Source: Steromphala cineraria (Eukaryota; Mollusca; Gastropoda; Trochida; Trochidae). Taken from it: a stretch of 64,000 bases of DNA. Position numbers and translations under genes: made by a program. Below are positions 47,029-58,999 of this stretch, one piece after another. The stretch lies in contig OU744723.1 of the NCBI GenBank assembly GCA_916613615.1, positions 61,326,239 through 61,390,238 of the forward strand, written 5' to 3'. Below the pieces are notes generated by a model. The model did not search any database, was not told the origin of the DNA, and saw only the letters and a program-made list of their open reading frames with translations. How positions within the stretch are numbered: the first letter of the stretch is position 1; every line of letters begins with the position of its first letter.

Positions 47029-47101
47029 ATAGAGCCATTGGCTCTGTAGCTCATCAGGCATCATATCAAGTTTGCTTTATACAGGCAAGATGAGCTAAAA
47101 A
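47029..47101 (+). mobile_element. Minimal 73-bp pearl-like derivative
   Basis: Head AGAGCCATTGGCTCT with GTAGCTCATCAGGC and TTTGCTTTA is followed at once by the tail end TACAGGCAAGATGAGCTAAA. Core, microsatellite and left tail arm are all deleted, leaving little more than the two termini. Confidence 0.75.
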
Positions 47102-47184
47102 TGAAACTGATGTTACCTATTGCAAGAAAACCTATAAACATATTACAAAACAAATGTATTATTATTCAACTCTTTCTAGATGTC

Positions 47185-47306
47185 AAAATTTCAGCTCTCT
47201 AGTTTGTATGGTTCATGAGGAGAAATTGAAAGTGTCAAAAGTTTACGGACGGACGACGGGCCATGCCATAAGCCCATCTGGACTTTCAGTCCTGATGAGC
47301 TAAAAA
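47185..47306 (+). mobile_element. Pearl-like right end only
   Basis: CAGCTCTCTAGTTTGTATGG, GGACGGACGACGGGCC, CATGCCATAAGCC and the intact tail hairpin CATCTGGACTTTCAGTCC...GATG, then AGCTAAAAA. Nearly identical to the tail at 39,650-39,725. Confidence 0.75.
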
Positions 47307-47564
47307 CTGACTTGCCCCAAAAGAGTGTCTTCTTTCCTTAACAATAATACTAATTTAAACTAATAACACTGTTATGTAAATAATCTTGTGTATTATACAA
47401 TGATTGCAAAACCTGGAAATTGTCATAAGACACACATGAAGATCTAGATAATGAAATAAATTATTTAGTGGTTTTGTAAATTAGCATCAATCAGATAGAA
47501 TGTGATATATTGTGTTTTGAACTTTACAGTTGCAATATTTACAAAACATCTTTAGATATACTAC

Positions 47565-50255
47565 ACACTACACGCTCTACACTCACGACTGATACTACAC
47601 ACTACACACACGACTGATACTACAAGCACCACTGATACTACACACTATACACACAATGATACTACACGCACGACTGATACTAAACGCACGACTGATACTA
47701 CACGCACCACTGATACTACACACTATACACACGACTGATACTACTCACTACACACACGACTGATACTACACACACGACTGACACTACACACTACACACAT
47801 CACTGATACTACACACACCACACACCACTGATACTACACACTACATGGACGACTGATACTACACACTACACGCACGACTGATACTACACGCATGACTGAT
47901 ACTACACACTACACACACGATTGATACTACACGCACGACTGACACTACACACTACAAACATGACTGATACTACACACTACACGGACGACTGATACTACAC
48001 ACTACACACACGACTGATACTACGTGCACGACTGATACTACACACTACACACAGGACTAATACTATACGCATAACTGATACTACACTCACGACTGATACT
48101 ACACACTACACACATGACTGATACTACACACTACACACGACTGATACTACACACTACACGCACGACTGATACTACACACTACACACACGACTGATACTAC
48201 ACACTACACACGACTGATACTACACTCACGACTGATACTACACACTACACACGACTGATACTACACACTACACACGACTGATACTACACGCTACACACAC
48301 GACTGATACTACACACTACACACGACTGATACTACACACTACACGCACGACTGATACTACACACTACACGCACGACTGATACTACACGCACGACTGATAC
48401 TACACAGTGTAAACACTACACGCACCACTGATACTACACACTATACACATGACTGATACTACTCACTACACACACGACTGATACTACACACACGACTGAC
48501 ACTACACACTACACACACCACTGATACTACACACATCACACACCACTGATACTACACACTACATGGACGACTGATACTACACACTACACGCACGACTGAT
48601 ACTACACGCATGACTGATACTACACACTACACACACGATTGATACTACACGCACGACTGACACTACACACTACAAACACGACTGATACTACACACTACAC
48701 GGACGACTGATACTACACACTACACACACGACTGATACTACGTGCACGACTGATACTACACACTACACACACGACTAATACTATACGCATAACTGATACT
48801 ACACTCACGACTGATACTACACACAAGACTGATACTACACACTACACAAACAACTGATACTACACACTACACACGACTGATACTACACACTACACGCACG
48901 ACTGATACTACACACTACATACACGACTGATACTACACACTACATACACGACTGATACTACACACTACACACGACTGATACTACACACTACACGCACGAC
49001 TGATACTACATACACAACTGATACTACACGAACGACTGATACTACACAGTGTACACACTACACACACCACTGATACTACACACTACACGCACGACTGATA
49101 CTACACACTACATACACGACTGATACTACACACTACACGCACGACTGATACTACACACTACACACACGACTGATACTACACACTACACACACGACTGATA
49201 CTACAAACATGACTGATACTACACGAACGACTGATATTACACAGTGTACACACTACACACACGACTGATACTACACACTACACACACGACTGATACTACA
49301 CGAACGACTGATACTACACAGTGTACACACTACACGCACGACTGATACTACACGAACGACTGATACTACACAGTGTACACACTACACACACCACTGATAC
49401 TACACACTACACGCACGACTGATACTACACACTACATACACGACTGATACTACACACTACACGCACGACTGATACTACACACTACACACACCACTGATAC
49501 TACACACTACACTCACGACTGATACTACAAACACGACTGATACTTTCCGAACGACTGATATTACACAGTGTACACACTACACACACGATTGATACTACAC
49601 ACTACATACACGACTGATACTACACGAACGACTGATACTACACAGTGTACACACTACATGCACGACTGATACTACACATTACAGGCACGACTGATACTAC
49701 ACACTACACGCACGACAGATACTACACACTACACACACCACTGATACTACACACAACACACGACTGAATGTGATACTACACACTACACGCACGACTGATA
49801 CTACACACTACACACACGACTGATACTACAAACACGACTGATACTACACGAACGACTGATATTACACAGTGTACACACTACACACACGACTGATTATACA
49901 CATTAAACACACGACTGATACTACACACTACACGCTCGATACTACACACTACACGCACGATACTACACACTACATGCACGACTGATACTACACGCACGAC
50001 TGATATTACACACTACATGCATGACTGATACTACACACTACACGCACGACTGATACTACACACACGACTGATACTACACGCTACACACACGACTGATACT
50101 ACACACTACATGCACGACTGATACTACACGCACGACTGATATTACACACTACATGCACGACTGATACTACACACTACACGCACGACTGATACTACACACA
50201 AGACTGATACTACACGCAGGACTGATACTACACGCAGGACTGATACTACACACAT
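47565..50255. repeat. Minisatellite of ACGACTGATACTACAC units, 2.7 kb
   Basis: A 16-bp module (ACGACTGATACTACAC) and a longer one with an added ACTACACAC alternate irregularly. A higher-order duplication of 718 bp is visible: CTACTCACTA at 47,741 and 48,459, CTACATGGAC at 47,841 and 48,559. Variant blocks with CACAGTGTACACACTACAC appear only in the second half. Confidence 0.95.
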
Positions 50256-51065
50256 ACTGCGTCAAAAGTGTCCAAAGTTCAGCGACTTTGGGTGCTGTCT
50301 GAAAACTTCGGTCACTTTGCCCTATGCAATCTTAAAGATCAGTCATTGTGTAAGTTATGTTTCTAAAGAAACTACAAAACTAAATTAATTGGGATAATGG
50401 TTGATCTTTGTTTCAAGATTGATGTTGCCATCATAAAGATTCTAGGTAATCATGATGAGGACTAAGTTACTTCAGTTCAGTCACTATCAAGTTATGTTGT
50501 AATGATAATCACGAAAAAAAAGAATATTTACACATAGGTTTTACCCTCAAAAGGCATATGAGGAGATCATGATTGACATGTCTAGAAAGTTGATGAAGCT
50601 AACATAACTCCAGAAAGAGTATGTATTTGTATATTTTATCAACAATTTACTCAATTGAAAAATAACCAAGGAGTAAAACAAGAGCCATCAGGAGAGATGG
50701 CTTCATCCCCCCGGCCCAACTAAATTTGAATGATCAGTTTTAGCATATATTTTAATATACTGATTGTGTGAATAATGTTGTATGCATACAAGCAGCTCAT
50801 TCTGTTTGACTTTGAATAACCATCATAAAATTATGATAAACCACATTCAGGTCTTTTTTAATAGTAAATGCTTATGTGATGTCATCATCAAGTTCCTCAT
50901 GTTAATGTGAAGAGAGAGCAAAACTACCATCCTGTTTGATTGAATATGCTGTTTGATTTAAACACCTTCTTCCCTTTGTGAGACACAGTTTAGCAATTAA
51001 TTGTAATGTTGGAATGAAGAATGTCATTGAGTTTAAACTCCCTGCAATTTGAAAACACAAAAAAA
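50256..51065. other. No gene; isolated hairpin
   Basis: AAGAGCCATCAGGAGAGATG at 50,680 contains a perfect hairpin, AGCCATC/GATGGCT around AGGAGA. It resembles in style the hairpin heads of the pearl-like elements and may be the start of a different element. The rest is AT-rich. Confidence 0.4.
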
Positions 51066-51455
51066 AAGCCATCGGCTCTGTAGCTCATCAGGTTTTATAT
51101 CAATTTTGCTTTAGGGTATGGCAAAGGTGGTTCTCCTCTTAGTAGGTCATCAAATGTACAATTTAGAAACCTCCTTATCTAACTAGGAGTCTGCACACAC
51201 ATAACTTTCAGCTTTCTAGGACTGATGCTTCTGAAGAAAATGAAGTCTATACGTGAGATTTCATCTTTCTAAGCCTTTTGGTTTTGGAGAAGAGTTTAAA
51301 TCAGGCTATGGCCCATATATGGGGTCACAGGGTCACTAAAGATACAATTTATCATCCTCACTAGTCAAGGAGTCTGTACACAAAATTTAAGATTTCTAGG
51401 CCTTTTTGTTCTGTAGAGGTAGTCAAAAATGCACAAAGACGGACGAGCTAAAAAC
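51066..51455 (+). mobile_element. Pearl-like element, reduced
   Basis: Head AGCCATCGGCTCTGTAGCTC, core blocks (TTTCAGCTTTCTAGG, GGGGTCACAGGGTCACTAAA), then GACGGACGAGCTAAAAA directly, without the tail hairpin. A separate tail-like piece (GAGCCCATCTGGTCTTATTG) lies at 51,528-51,550. Confidence 0.7.
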
Positions 51456-51595
51456 CTTATAAAACAACACAAACATGACACCCAAGTTTTACTCATGCGA
51501 CAAACACCTCTTGATGACAAATGTAATGAGCCCATCTGGTCTTATTGGCCTTAGTTATATGTAATGTACTAACAATGAAGCAGGCAACTACAAAC

Positions 51596-51750
51596 CTATC
51601 AATGGCAGCTACAAGGATATCTCCCCTACGAAGTTCCAGTTCCACGATCCTCTCGCTGTTTTCTTCTTTTACGTCTGGTCAGTCCCGAAGGTCATCTCCG
51701 ATTATTCATCCACAGCGAGTGCCCACGGTCGCACAGTAGGGAAATAGAAA
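51596..51750 (-). other. Candidate exon with two in-frame TGA codons
   Basis: The minus strand reads FLFPYCATVGTRCG, TGA, IIGDDLRD, TGA, then PDVKEENSERIVELELRRGD and ILVAAIDR, ending at a GATAG/GTTTGT donor-like site (51,596/51,595). The peptide looks coding. Both interruptions are TGA, as produced from CGA by CpG decay. No family is recognised. Confidence 0.25.
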
Positions 51751-51849
51751 ATAATCATTTCAATGTTATTATCAAATATTCAATAGAAACTGTATCAGAT
51801 GAGTAATTGTTTATTCATTACATTACATTGTCCAATCACCTGATTCTGA

Positions 51850-54800
51850 ACAAATCTTATCTTATCAATCCTACTCTATCTTATCCAATTCTACTCTATC
51901 TTATCCAATCCTACTCTATCTTATCCAATCCTACTCTATCTTATCCTATCCTACTCTATCTTATCCAATTCTACTCTATCTTATCCAATCCTACTCCATC
52001 TTATCCAATCCTACTCTATCTTATAAATCCTACTCTATCTTATCCAATTCTACTCTATCTTATCCAATCCTACTCTATCTTATCCAATCCTACTCTATCT
52101 TATCCTATCCTACTCTATCTTATCCAATTCTACTCTATCTTATCCAATCCTACTCCTTCTTATCCAATCCTACTCTATCTTATAAATCCTACTCTATCTT
52201 ATCCAATTCTACTCTATCTTATCCAATCCTACTCTATCTTATCCAATCCTACTCTATCTTATCCTACTCTATCTTATCCTACTCTATCTTATCAATCCTA
52301 CTCCATCTGATCCAATCCTACTCTATCTTATTCTACTCTATCTTATACAACCCTACTCTATCCTATCCTACTCTATCTTATCCTACTCTATGTTATCCTA
52401 TCCTACTCTATGTTATCCGATCCTAACCTTTTCTATCCTACCTAATCTTATCCAATCCTAGCCTAATCTTATACTACATTACTATTAGCTTCACTATCTA
52501 CTCTATCTTATCCAATCCTACTCTATCTTATCCTATCCTAACCTTTTCTATCTTATCCTATCCTAACTTTACTATATTATCCTATCCTACTCTATCTCAT
52601 CAACCCAACTCTATCTCATCCAATCCTACTCTATCTTATCCAATCCTACTCTATCTTATCCAATCCTACTCTATCTTATCCAATCCTACTCTATCTTATC
52701 AATCCTACTCTATCTTATCCAATCCTACTCCATCTTATCCAATCCTACTCTATCTTATAAATCCTACTCTATCTTATCCAATTCTACTATATCTTATCCA
52801 ATCCTACTCTATCTTATCCAATCCTACTCTATCTTATCCTACTCTATCTTATCAATCCTACTCTATCTTATCAATCCTACTCCATCTGATCCAATCCTAC
52901 TCCATCTTATCCAATCCTACTCCATCTTATCCAATCCTACTCCATCTTATCCTATCCTACTCCATCTTATCCTATCCTACTCTATCTTATCAATCCTACT
53001 CTATCTTATCCTACTCTATCTTATCCAATCCTACTCTATCTTATCAATCCTACTCCATCTGATCCAATCCTACTCTATCTTATCCAATCCTACTCCATCT
53101 TATCCAATTCTACTCTATCTTATCCAATCCTACTCCATCTTATCCTATCCTACTCTATCTTATCAATCCTACTCTATCTTATCCTATCCTACTCTATCTT
53201 ATCAATCCTACTCCATCTTATCCTATCCTACTCTATCTTATCCAATTCTACTCTATCTTATCCAATCCTACTCTATCTTATCCAATCCTTCTCTATCTTA
53301 TCCTATCCTACTCTATCTTATCCAATTCTACTCTATCTTATCCAATCCTACTCCATCTTATCCAATCCTACTCCATCTTATCCAATCCTACTCTATCTTA
53401 TAAATCCTACTCTATCTTATCCAATTCTACTCTATCTTATCCAATCCTACTCTATCTTATCCAATCCTACTCTATCTTATCCTACTCTATCTTATCCTAC
53501 TCTATCTTATCAATCCTACTCCATCTGATCCAATCCTACTCTATCTTATTCTACTCTATCTTATACAACCCTACTCTATCCTATCCTACTCTATCTTATC
53601 CTACTCTATGTTATCCTATCCTACTCTATGTTATCCGATCCTAACCTTTTCTATCCTACCTAATCTTATCCAATCCTAGCCTAATCTTATACTACATTAC
53701 TATTAGCTTCACTATCTACTCTATCTTATCCAATCCTACTCTATCTTATCCTATCCTAACCTTTTCTATCTTATCCTATCCTAACTTTACTATATTATCC
53801 TATCCTACTCTATCTCATCAACCCAACTCTATCTCATCCAATCCTACTCTATCTTATCCAATCCTACTCTATCTTATCCAATCCTACTCTATCTTATCCA
53901 ATCCTACTCTATCTTATCAATCCTACTCTATCTTATCCAATCCTACTCCATCTTATCCAATCCTACTCTATCTTATAAATCCTACTCTATCTTATCCAAT
54001 TCTACTATATCTTATCCAATCCTACTCTATCTTATCCAATCCTACTCTATCTTATCCTACTCTATCTTATCAATCCTACTCTATCTTATCAATCCTACTC
54101 CATCTGATCCAATCCTACTCCATCTTATCCAATCCTACTCCATCTTATCCAATCCTACTCCATCTTATCCTATCCTACTCCATCTTATCCTATCCTACTC
54201 TATCTTATCAATCCTACTCTATCTTATCCTATCCTACTCTTATCTTATCAATCCTACTCCATCTTATCCTATCCTACTCTATCTTATCAATCCTATTCTA
54301 TCTTATCCTTTCCTACTCTATCTTATCCTACTCTATCTTATCCAATCCTACTCTATCTTATCCTACTCTATCTTATCCAATCCTACTCTATCTTATCAAT
54401 CCTACTCCATCTGATCCAATCCTACTCTATCTTATCCAATCCTACTCCATCTTATCCAATTCTACTCTATCTTATCCAATCCTACTCCATCTTATCCTAT
54501 CCTACTCTATCTTATCAATCCTACTCTATCTTATCCTATCCTACTCTATCTTATCAATCCTACTCTATCTTATCCAATCCTACTTCATCTTATCCAATTC
54601 AACTCTATCTCATCCAATCCTACTCTATCTTATCCAATCCTACTCTATCTTATCAATCCTACTCCATCTGATCCAATCCTACTCTATCTTATCCAATCCT
54701 ACTCCATCTTATCCAATTCTACTCTATCTTATCCAATCCTACTCCATCTTATCCTATCCTACTCTATCTTATCAATCCTACTCTATCTTATCCTATCCTA

Positions 54801-57230
54801 CTCTATCTTATCAATCCTACTCCATCTTATCCTATCCTACTCTATCTTATCCTATCCTACTCTATCTTATCAATCCTATTCTATCTTATCCTTTCCTACT
54901 CTATCTTATCCTTTCCTACTCTATCCTATCGTACTCTTTCTTATCCTATTCTATCTTATACTTTCCTACTCTATCTTATTCTACTAATTATTATCCTATC
55001 CTACTGTATCCTATCCTACTGTATCTTATCCAATCCTACTCTATCTTATACTACTCTACTCGGTCTTATCCTTCTCTATCTTATCAATCCTACTCCATCT
55101 TATCCTTCTCTATCTTATCCAATCCTAACCTTACTCTATCTTATCCTATCACACCCTATCTTATCCGGTCCTATCCTACTCTATCTTATCCTATCACACC
55201 CTATCTTATCCCATCCTGTCCTACTCTATCTTATCCTATCACACCCTATCTTATCCTATCACACCCTATCTTATCCGGTCCTATCCTACTCTATCTTATC
55301 AATCCTACTCAATCTTATCCTATCCTACTCTATCTTATCCTATCCTACTCTATCTTATCCAATCCTAACCTTACTCTATCTTATCCTATCACACGACACA
55401 CCCTATCTTATCCGGTCCTATCCTACTCTATCTTATCCAATCCTACTCTATCTTATCAATCCTACTCCATCTGATCCAATCCTACTCTATCTTATCCAAT
55501 CCTACTCCATCTTATCCTATCCTACTCTATCTTATCAATCCTACTCTATCTTATCCTATCCTACTCTATCTTATCAATCCTACTCTATCTTATCAATCCT
55601 ACTCTATCTTATCAATCCTACTCCATCTTATCAATCCTACTCTATCTTATCCTATCCTACTCTATCTTATCAATCCTACTCCATCTTATCCTATCCTACT
55701 CTATCTTATCAATCCTACTCTATCTTATCCTATCCTACTCTATCTTATCAATCCTACTCCATCTTATCCTTTCCTACTCTATCTTATCCTATCCTACTCT
55801 ATCTTATCAATCCTACTCCATCTTATCCTATCCTACTCTATCTTATCAATCCTACTCTATCTTATCCTATCCTACTCTATCTTATCAATCCTACTCCATC
55901 TTATCCTATCCTACTCTATCTTATCAATCCTATTCTATCTTATCCTTTCCTACTCTATCTTATCCTTTCCTACTCTATCCTATCGTACTCTTTCTTATCC
56001 TATTCTATCTTATACTTTCCTACTCTATCTTATTCTACTAATTATTTTCCTATCCTACTGTATCCTATCCTACTGTATCTTATCCTATCCTACTGTATCT
56101 TATCCTTTCCTACTCTATCTTATCCTTTCCTACTCTATCTTATCCTATCGCACCCTATCACACCCTATCTTATCCCATCCTATCTTACTCTATCTTATCC
56201 TATCACACCCTATCTTATCCGGTCCTATCCTACTCTATCTTATCAATCCTACTCTATCTTATCCTATCCTACTCTATCTTATCCAATCCTAACCTTACTC
56301 TATCTTATCCTATCACACCCTATCTTATCCGGTCCTATCCTACTCTATCTTATCCTATTCCACCCTATCTTATCCCATCCTATCCTGCTCTATCTTATCA
56401 ATCCTACTCAATCTTATCCTATCACACCCTATCTTATCCAATCCTATCCTACTCTATCTTATCCTATCACACCCTATCTTATCCTATCACATCCTATCCT
56501 ACTCTATCTTGACCTATCACACCCTTACCTTATCTATCGTATCCTATCCTACTCTATCTTATTCTACTCTATCTTATACAACCCTACTCTATCCTATCCT
56601 ACTCTATCTTATCCTACTCTATGTTATCCTATCCTACTCTATGTTATCCGATCCTAACCTTTTCTATCCTACCTAATCTTATCCAATCCTAGCCTAATCT
56701 TAAACTACATTACTATTAGCTTCACAATCTACTCTATCTTATCCAATCCTACTCTATCTTATCCTATCCTAACCTTTTCTATCTTATCCTATCCTAACTT
56801 TACTATCTTATCCTATCCTAACTTAACTATCTTTTCCTATCCTACTCTATCTTATCCTATCCTAACCTTAGTATCTTATCCTATCCTACCCTATGTTACT
56901 CAATCCTAAACTTTTCCTTCTTATCCTATCCTACCTAAATATTATCCGGTCCTAACCTTTTCTATCCTTTCCTATCCTACATAATCTTATTTAATCCTAG
57001 CCGTATCTGATACTACATTACTATTAGCTTCACTATTTTGTCCTATCCTGTTCTTGTTATCTTATCCTATCCCTGTTCAATTTCATCCTTTTCTATTCTA
57101 TCCTTCCTATCCTGTCTTGCATAGTATTTGCTATCATATCCTTTATTACCCTATCTTATCCTGACAGTTTCCTATCCCATAACATATCTCGGCCTATCTT
57201 ACGATACTCTGATACTCTAACCTGCCTTAT
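51850..57230. repeat. 5.4-kb CTATCTTATCC minisatellite, G-poor plus strand
   Basis: Modules of 10-20 bp (TACTCTATCTTATCCAATCC, TACTCTATCTTATCCTATCC) fill the region, and the plus strand has almost no G. A 1,218-bp higher-order duplication is exact at several landmarks: CTCCATCTGA at 52,301 and 53,519, ATACTACATTACTATTAGC at 52,471 and 53,689. Further partial copies lie near 56,560-56,740 and 57,010. The 167-codon frame at 51,807-52,310 is a product of the repeat. Confidence 0.96.
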
Positions 57231-57589
57231 GTATCTCCTCTTACATAGAGCCATAATGAAGCAAATGTACATAAACCTGACATCATCTAGTTTAACAAAA
57301 TTGCCTTTGGATACCCAAGTTTGTCCATGTGTGCCTCAAACAATCACCATGGTGCGGAGGGTTTGAGAATCTCTCATGGGGGGGTTGTAACTGGCAGACC
57401 TCAAGCTTGAAGAGACCAGAGCTCTCGCATGTAAGCATCAATGATGTAGAAAGATAAGATACATTATTATGTTCTACCTAAACTAATAAAGGAATTCATG
57501 TGAGTGTACTTATTAGTATAAACATAAGTTAGGATATAAGTATGGATTAGTATTGAACAGCGCTGCTCTAATGCATCTTAACTTTTTCC
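57231..57589. other. No confirmed gene; minus-strand open stretch
   Basis: A minus-strand frame of about 50 codons (57,297-57,445) reads LMLTCESSGLFKLEVCQLQ and HGDCLRHTWTNLG. No splice signals or family are evident. Confidence 0.25.
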
Positions 57590-58555
57590 ATCACCGACAC
57601 CTCTAGAAGAGCTCTGTACCAGCAGATGTGCTTCAGATCCAAAAACAGACAAGATGGAGACTTTTCCCATCACCGACACCTCTGGCAGAGCTCTGTACCA
57701 GCAGATGTGCTTCAGATCCAAACAACAGACAAGATGGAGACTTTTCCCATCACCGACACCTCTGGCAGAGCTCTGTACCAGCAGATGTGCTTCAGATCCA
57801 AACAACAGACAAGATGGAGACTTTTTCCATCACCGACACCTCTGGCAGTGCTCTGTACCAGCAGATGTGCTTCAGATCCAAACAACAGACAAGATGGTGA
57901 CTTTTTCCATCACCGACACCTCTGGCAGTGCTCTGTACCAGTGCGCTTCAGATCCAAACAACAGACAAGATGGTGACTTTTTCCATCACCGACACCTCTG
58001 GCAGAGCTCTGTACCAGCAGATGTGCTTCAGATTCAAACAACAGACAAGATGGAGACTTTTCCCATCACCGACACCTCTGGCAGAGTTCTGTACCAGCAG
58101 ATGTGCTTCAGATCCAAACAACAGACAAGATGGTGACTTTTTCCATCACCGACACCTCTGGCAGAGCTCTGTACCAGCAGATGTGCTTCAGATTCAAACA
58201 ACAGACAAGATGGAGACTTTTCCCATCACCGACACCTCTGGCAGAGTTCTGTACCAGCAGATGTGCTTCAGATCCAAACAACAGACAAGATGGTGACTTT
58301 TTCCATCACCGACGCCTCTAGCAGAGCTCTGTACCAGCAGATGTGCTTCAGATCCAAACAACAGACAAGATGGAGACTTTTCCCATCACCGACACCTCTG
58401 ACAGAGCTCTGTACCAGCAGATGTGCTTTAGATCCAAACAACAGACAAGATGGAATGAAGACTTTTCCCATCACCGACAGCTCTGGCAGAGCTCTGTACC
58501 AGCAAATGTGCTTCAGATCCAAACAGACAAGATGGAATGAAGACTTTCCCCATCA
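57590..58555. repeat. 80-bp tandem array, about 12 units
   Basis: CAGATGTGCTTCAGATCCAA recurs at 79-80-bp steps from 57,620 onward. Units share CCATCACCGACACCTCTGGC and ACAGACAAGATGG. Because 80 is not a multiple of three, the translation cycles through three peptides every 240 bp. Units lack stops in several frames, giving long overlapping frames on both strands that should not be taken as genes without transcript evidence. Confidence 0.95.
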
Positions 58556-58610
58556 TTGACAACAGATTAGAAATGTGTTGCTTGAAGTCTTCAAGTCAAG
58601 TACCTTGAAC

Positions 58611-58748
58611 CTATCTGTTCAAGGAGCCAGTTTTGTCAATAAAGGTCTTGGACAGATAGTCGGCACTCAGAGACCATTGAGCACCAAAAGGCATTAATAA
58701 TGATATAGGTACATAGTCGATAACATCTCCATATGAATTGCTTTTCAT
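58611..58748 (-). other. Candidate small coding segment
   Basis: A 45-codon minus-strand frame reads MKSNSYGDVIDYVPISLLM, PFGAQWSLSADYLSKTF, IDKTGSLNR and then TAG, with an acceptor-like TTTATTCAG about 20 nt upstream. The peptide is protein-like, but no family is recognised. Confidence 0.25.
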
Positions 58749-58999
58749 TCGAACTTTTCATCATTTTCCTGAATAAACATATCTTTCTGAAAATGCATTA
58801 CACCCACAGATTTACGTGTAGATACATCATTATGACCTAAATTGTAAATGTATACAATTCAATGAAATAATAAAAATCAACAATGCTATCTGACGAGTAT
58901 CTGTATGTAAATGATGGTATATCTAATTAATTTAATTTAATACCTATGTCATTTAAAAGATGCAGTAAATCCACAAATTAACATGTAAGTACATTTTCA

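Noticed and set aside
51807..52310. 167-codon frame of LSYPILLYLIQSYSILSNPT repeats
   Set aside because: It is translation of a 20-bp minisatellite with no start context or domain.
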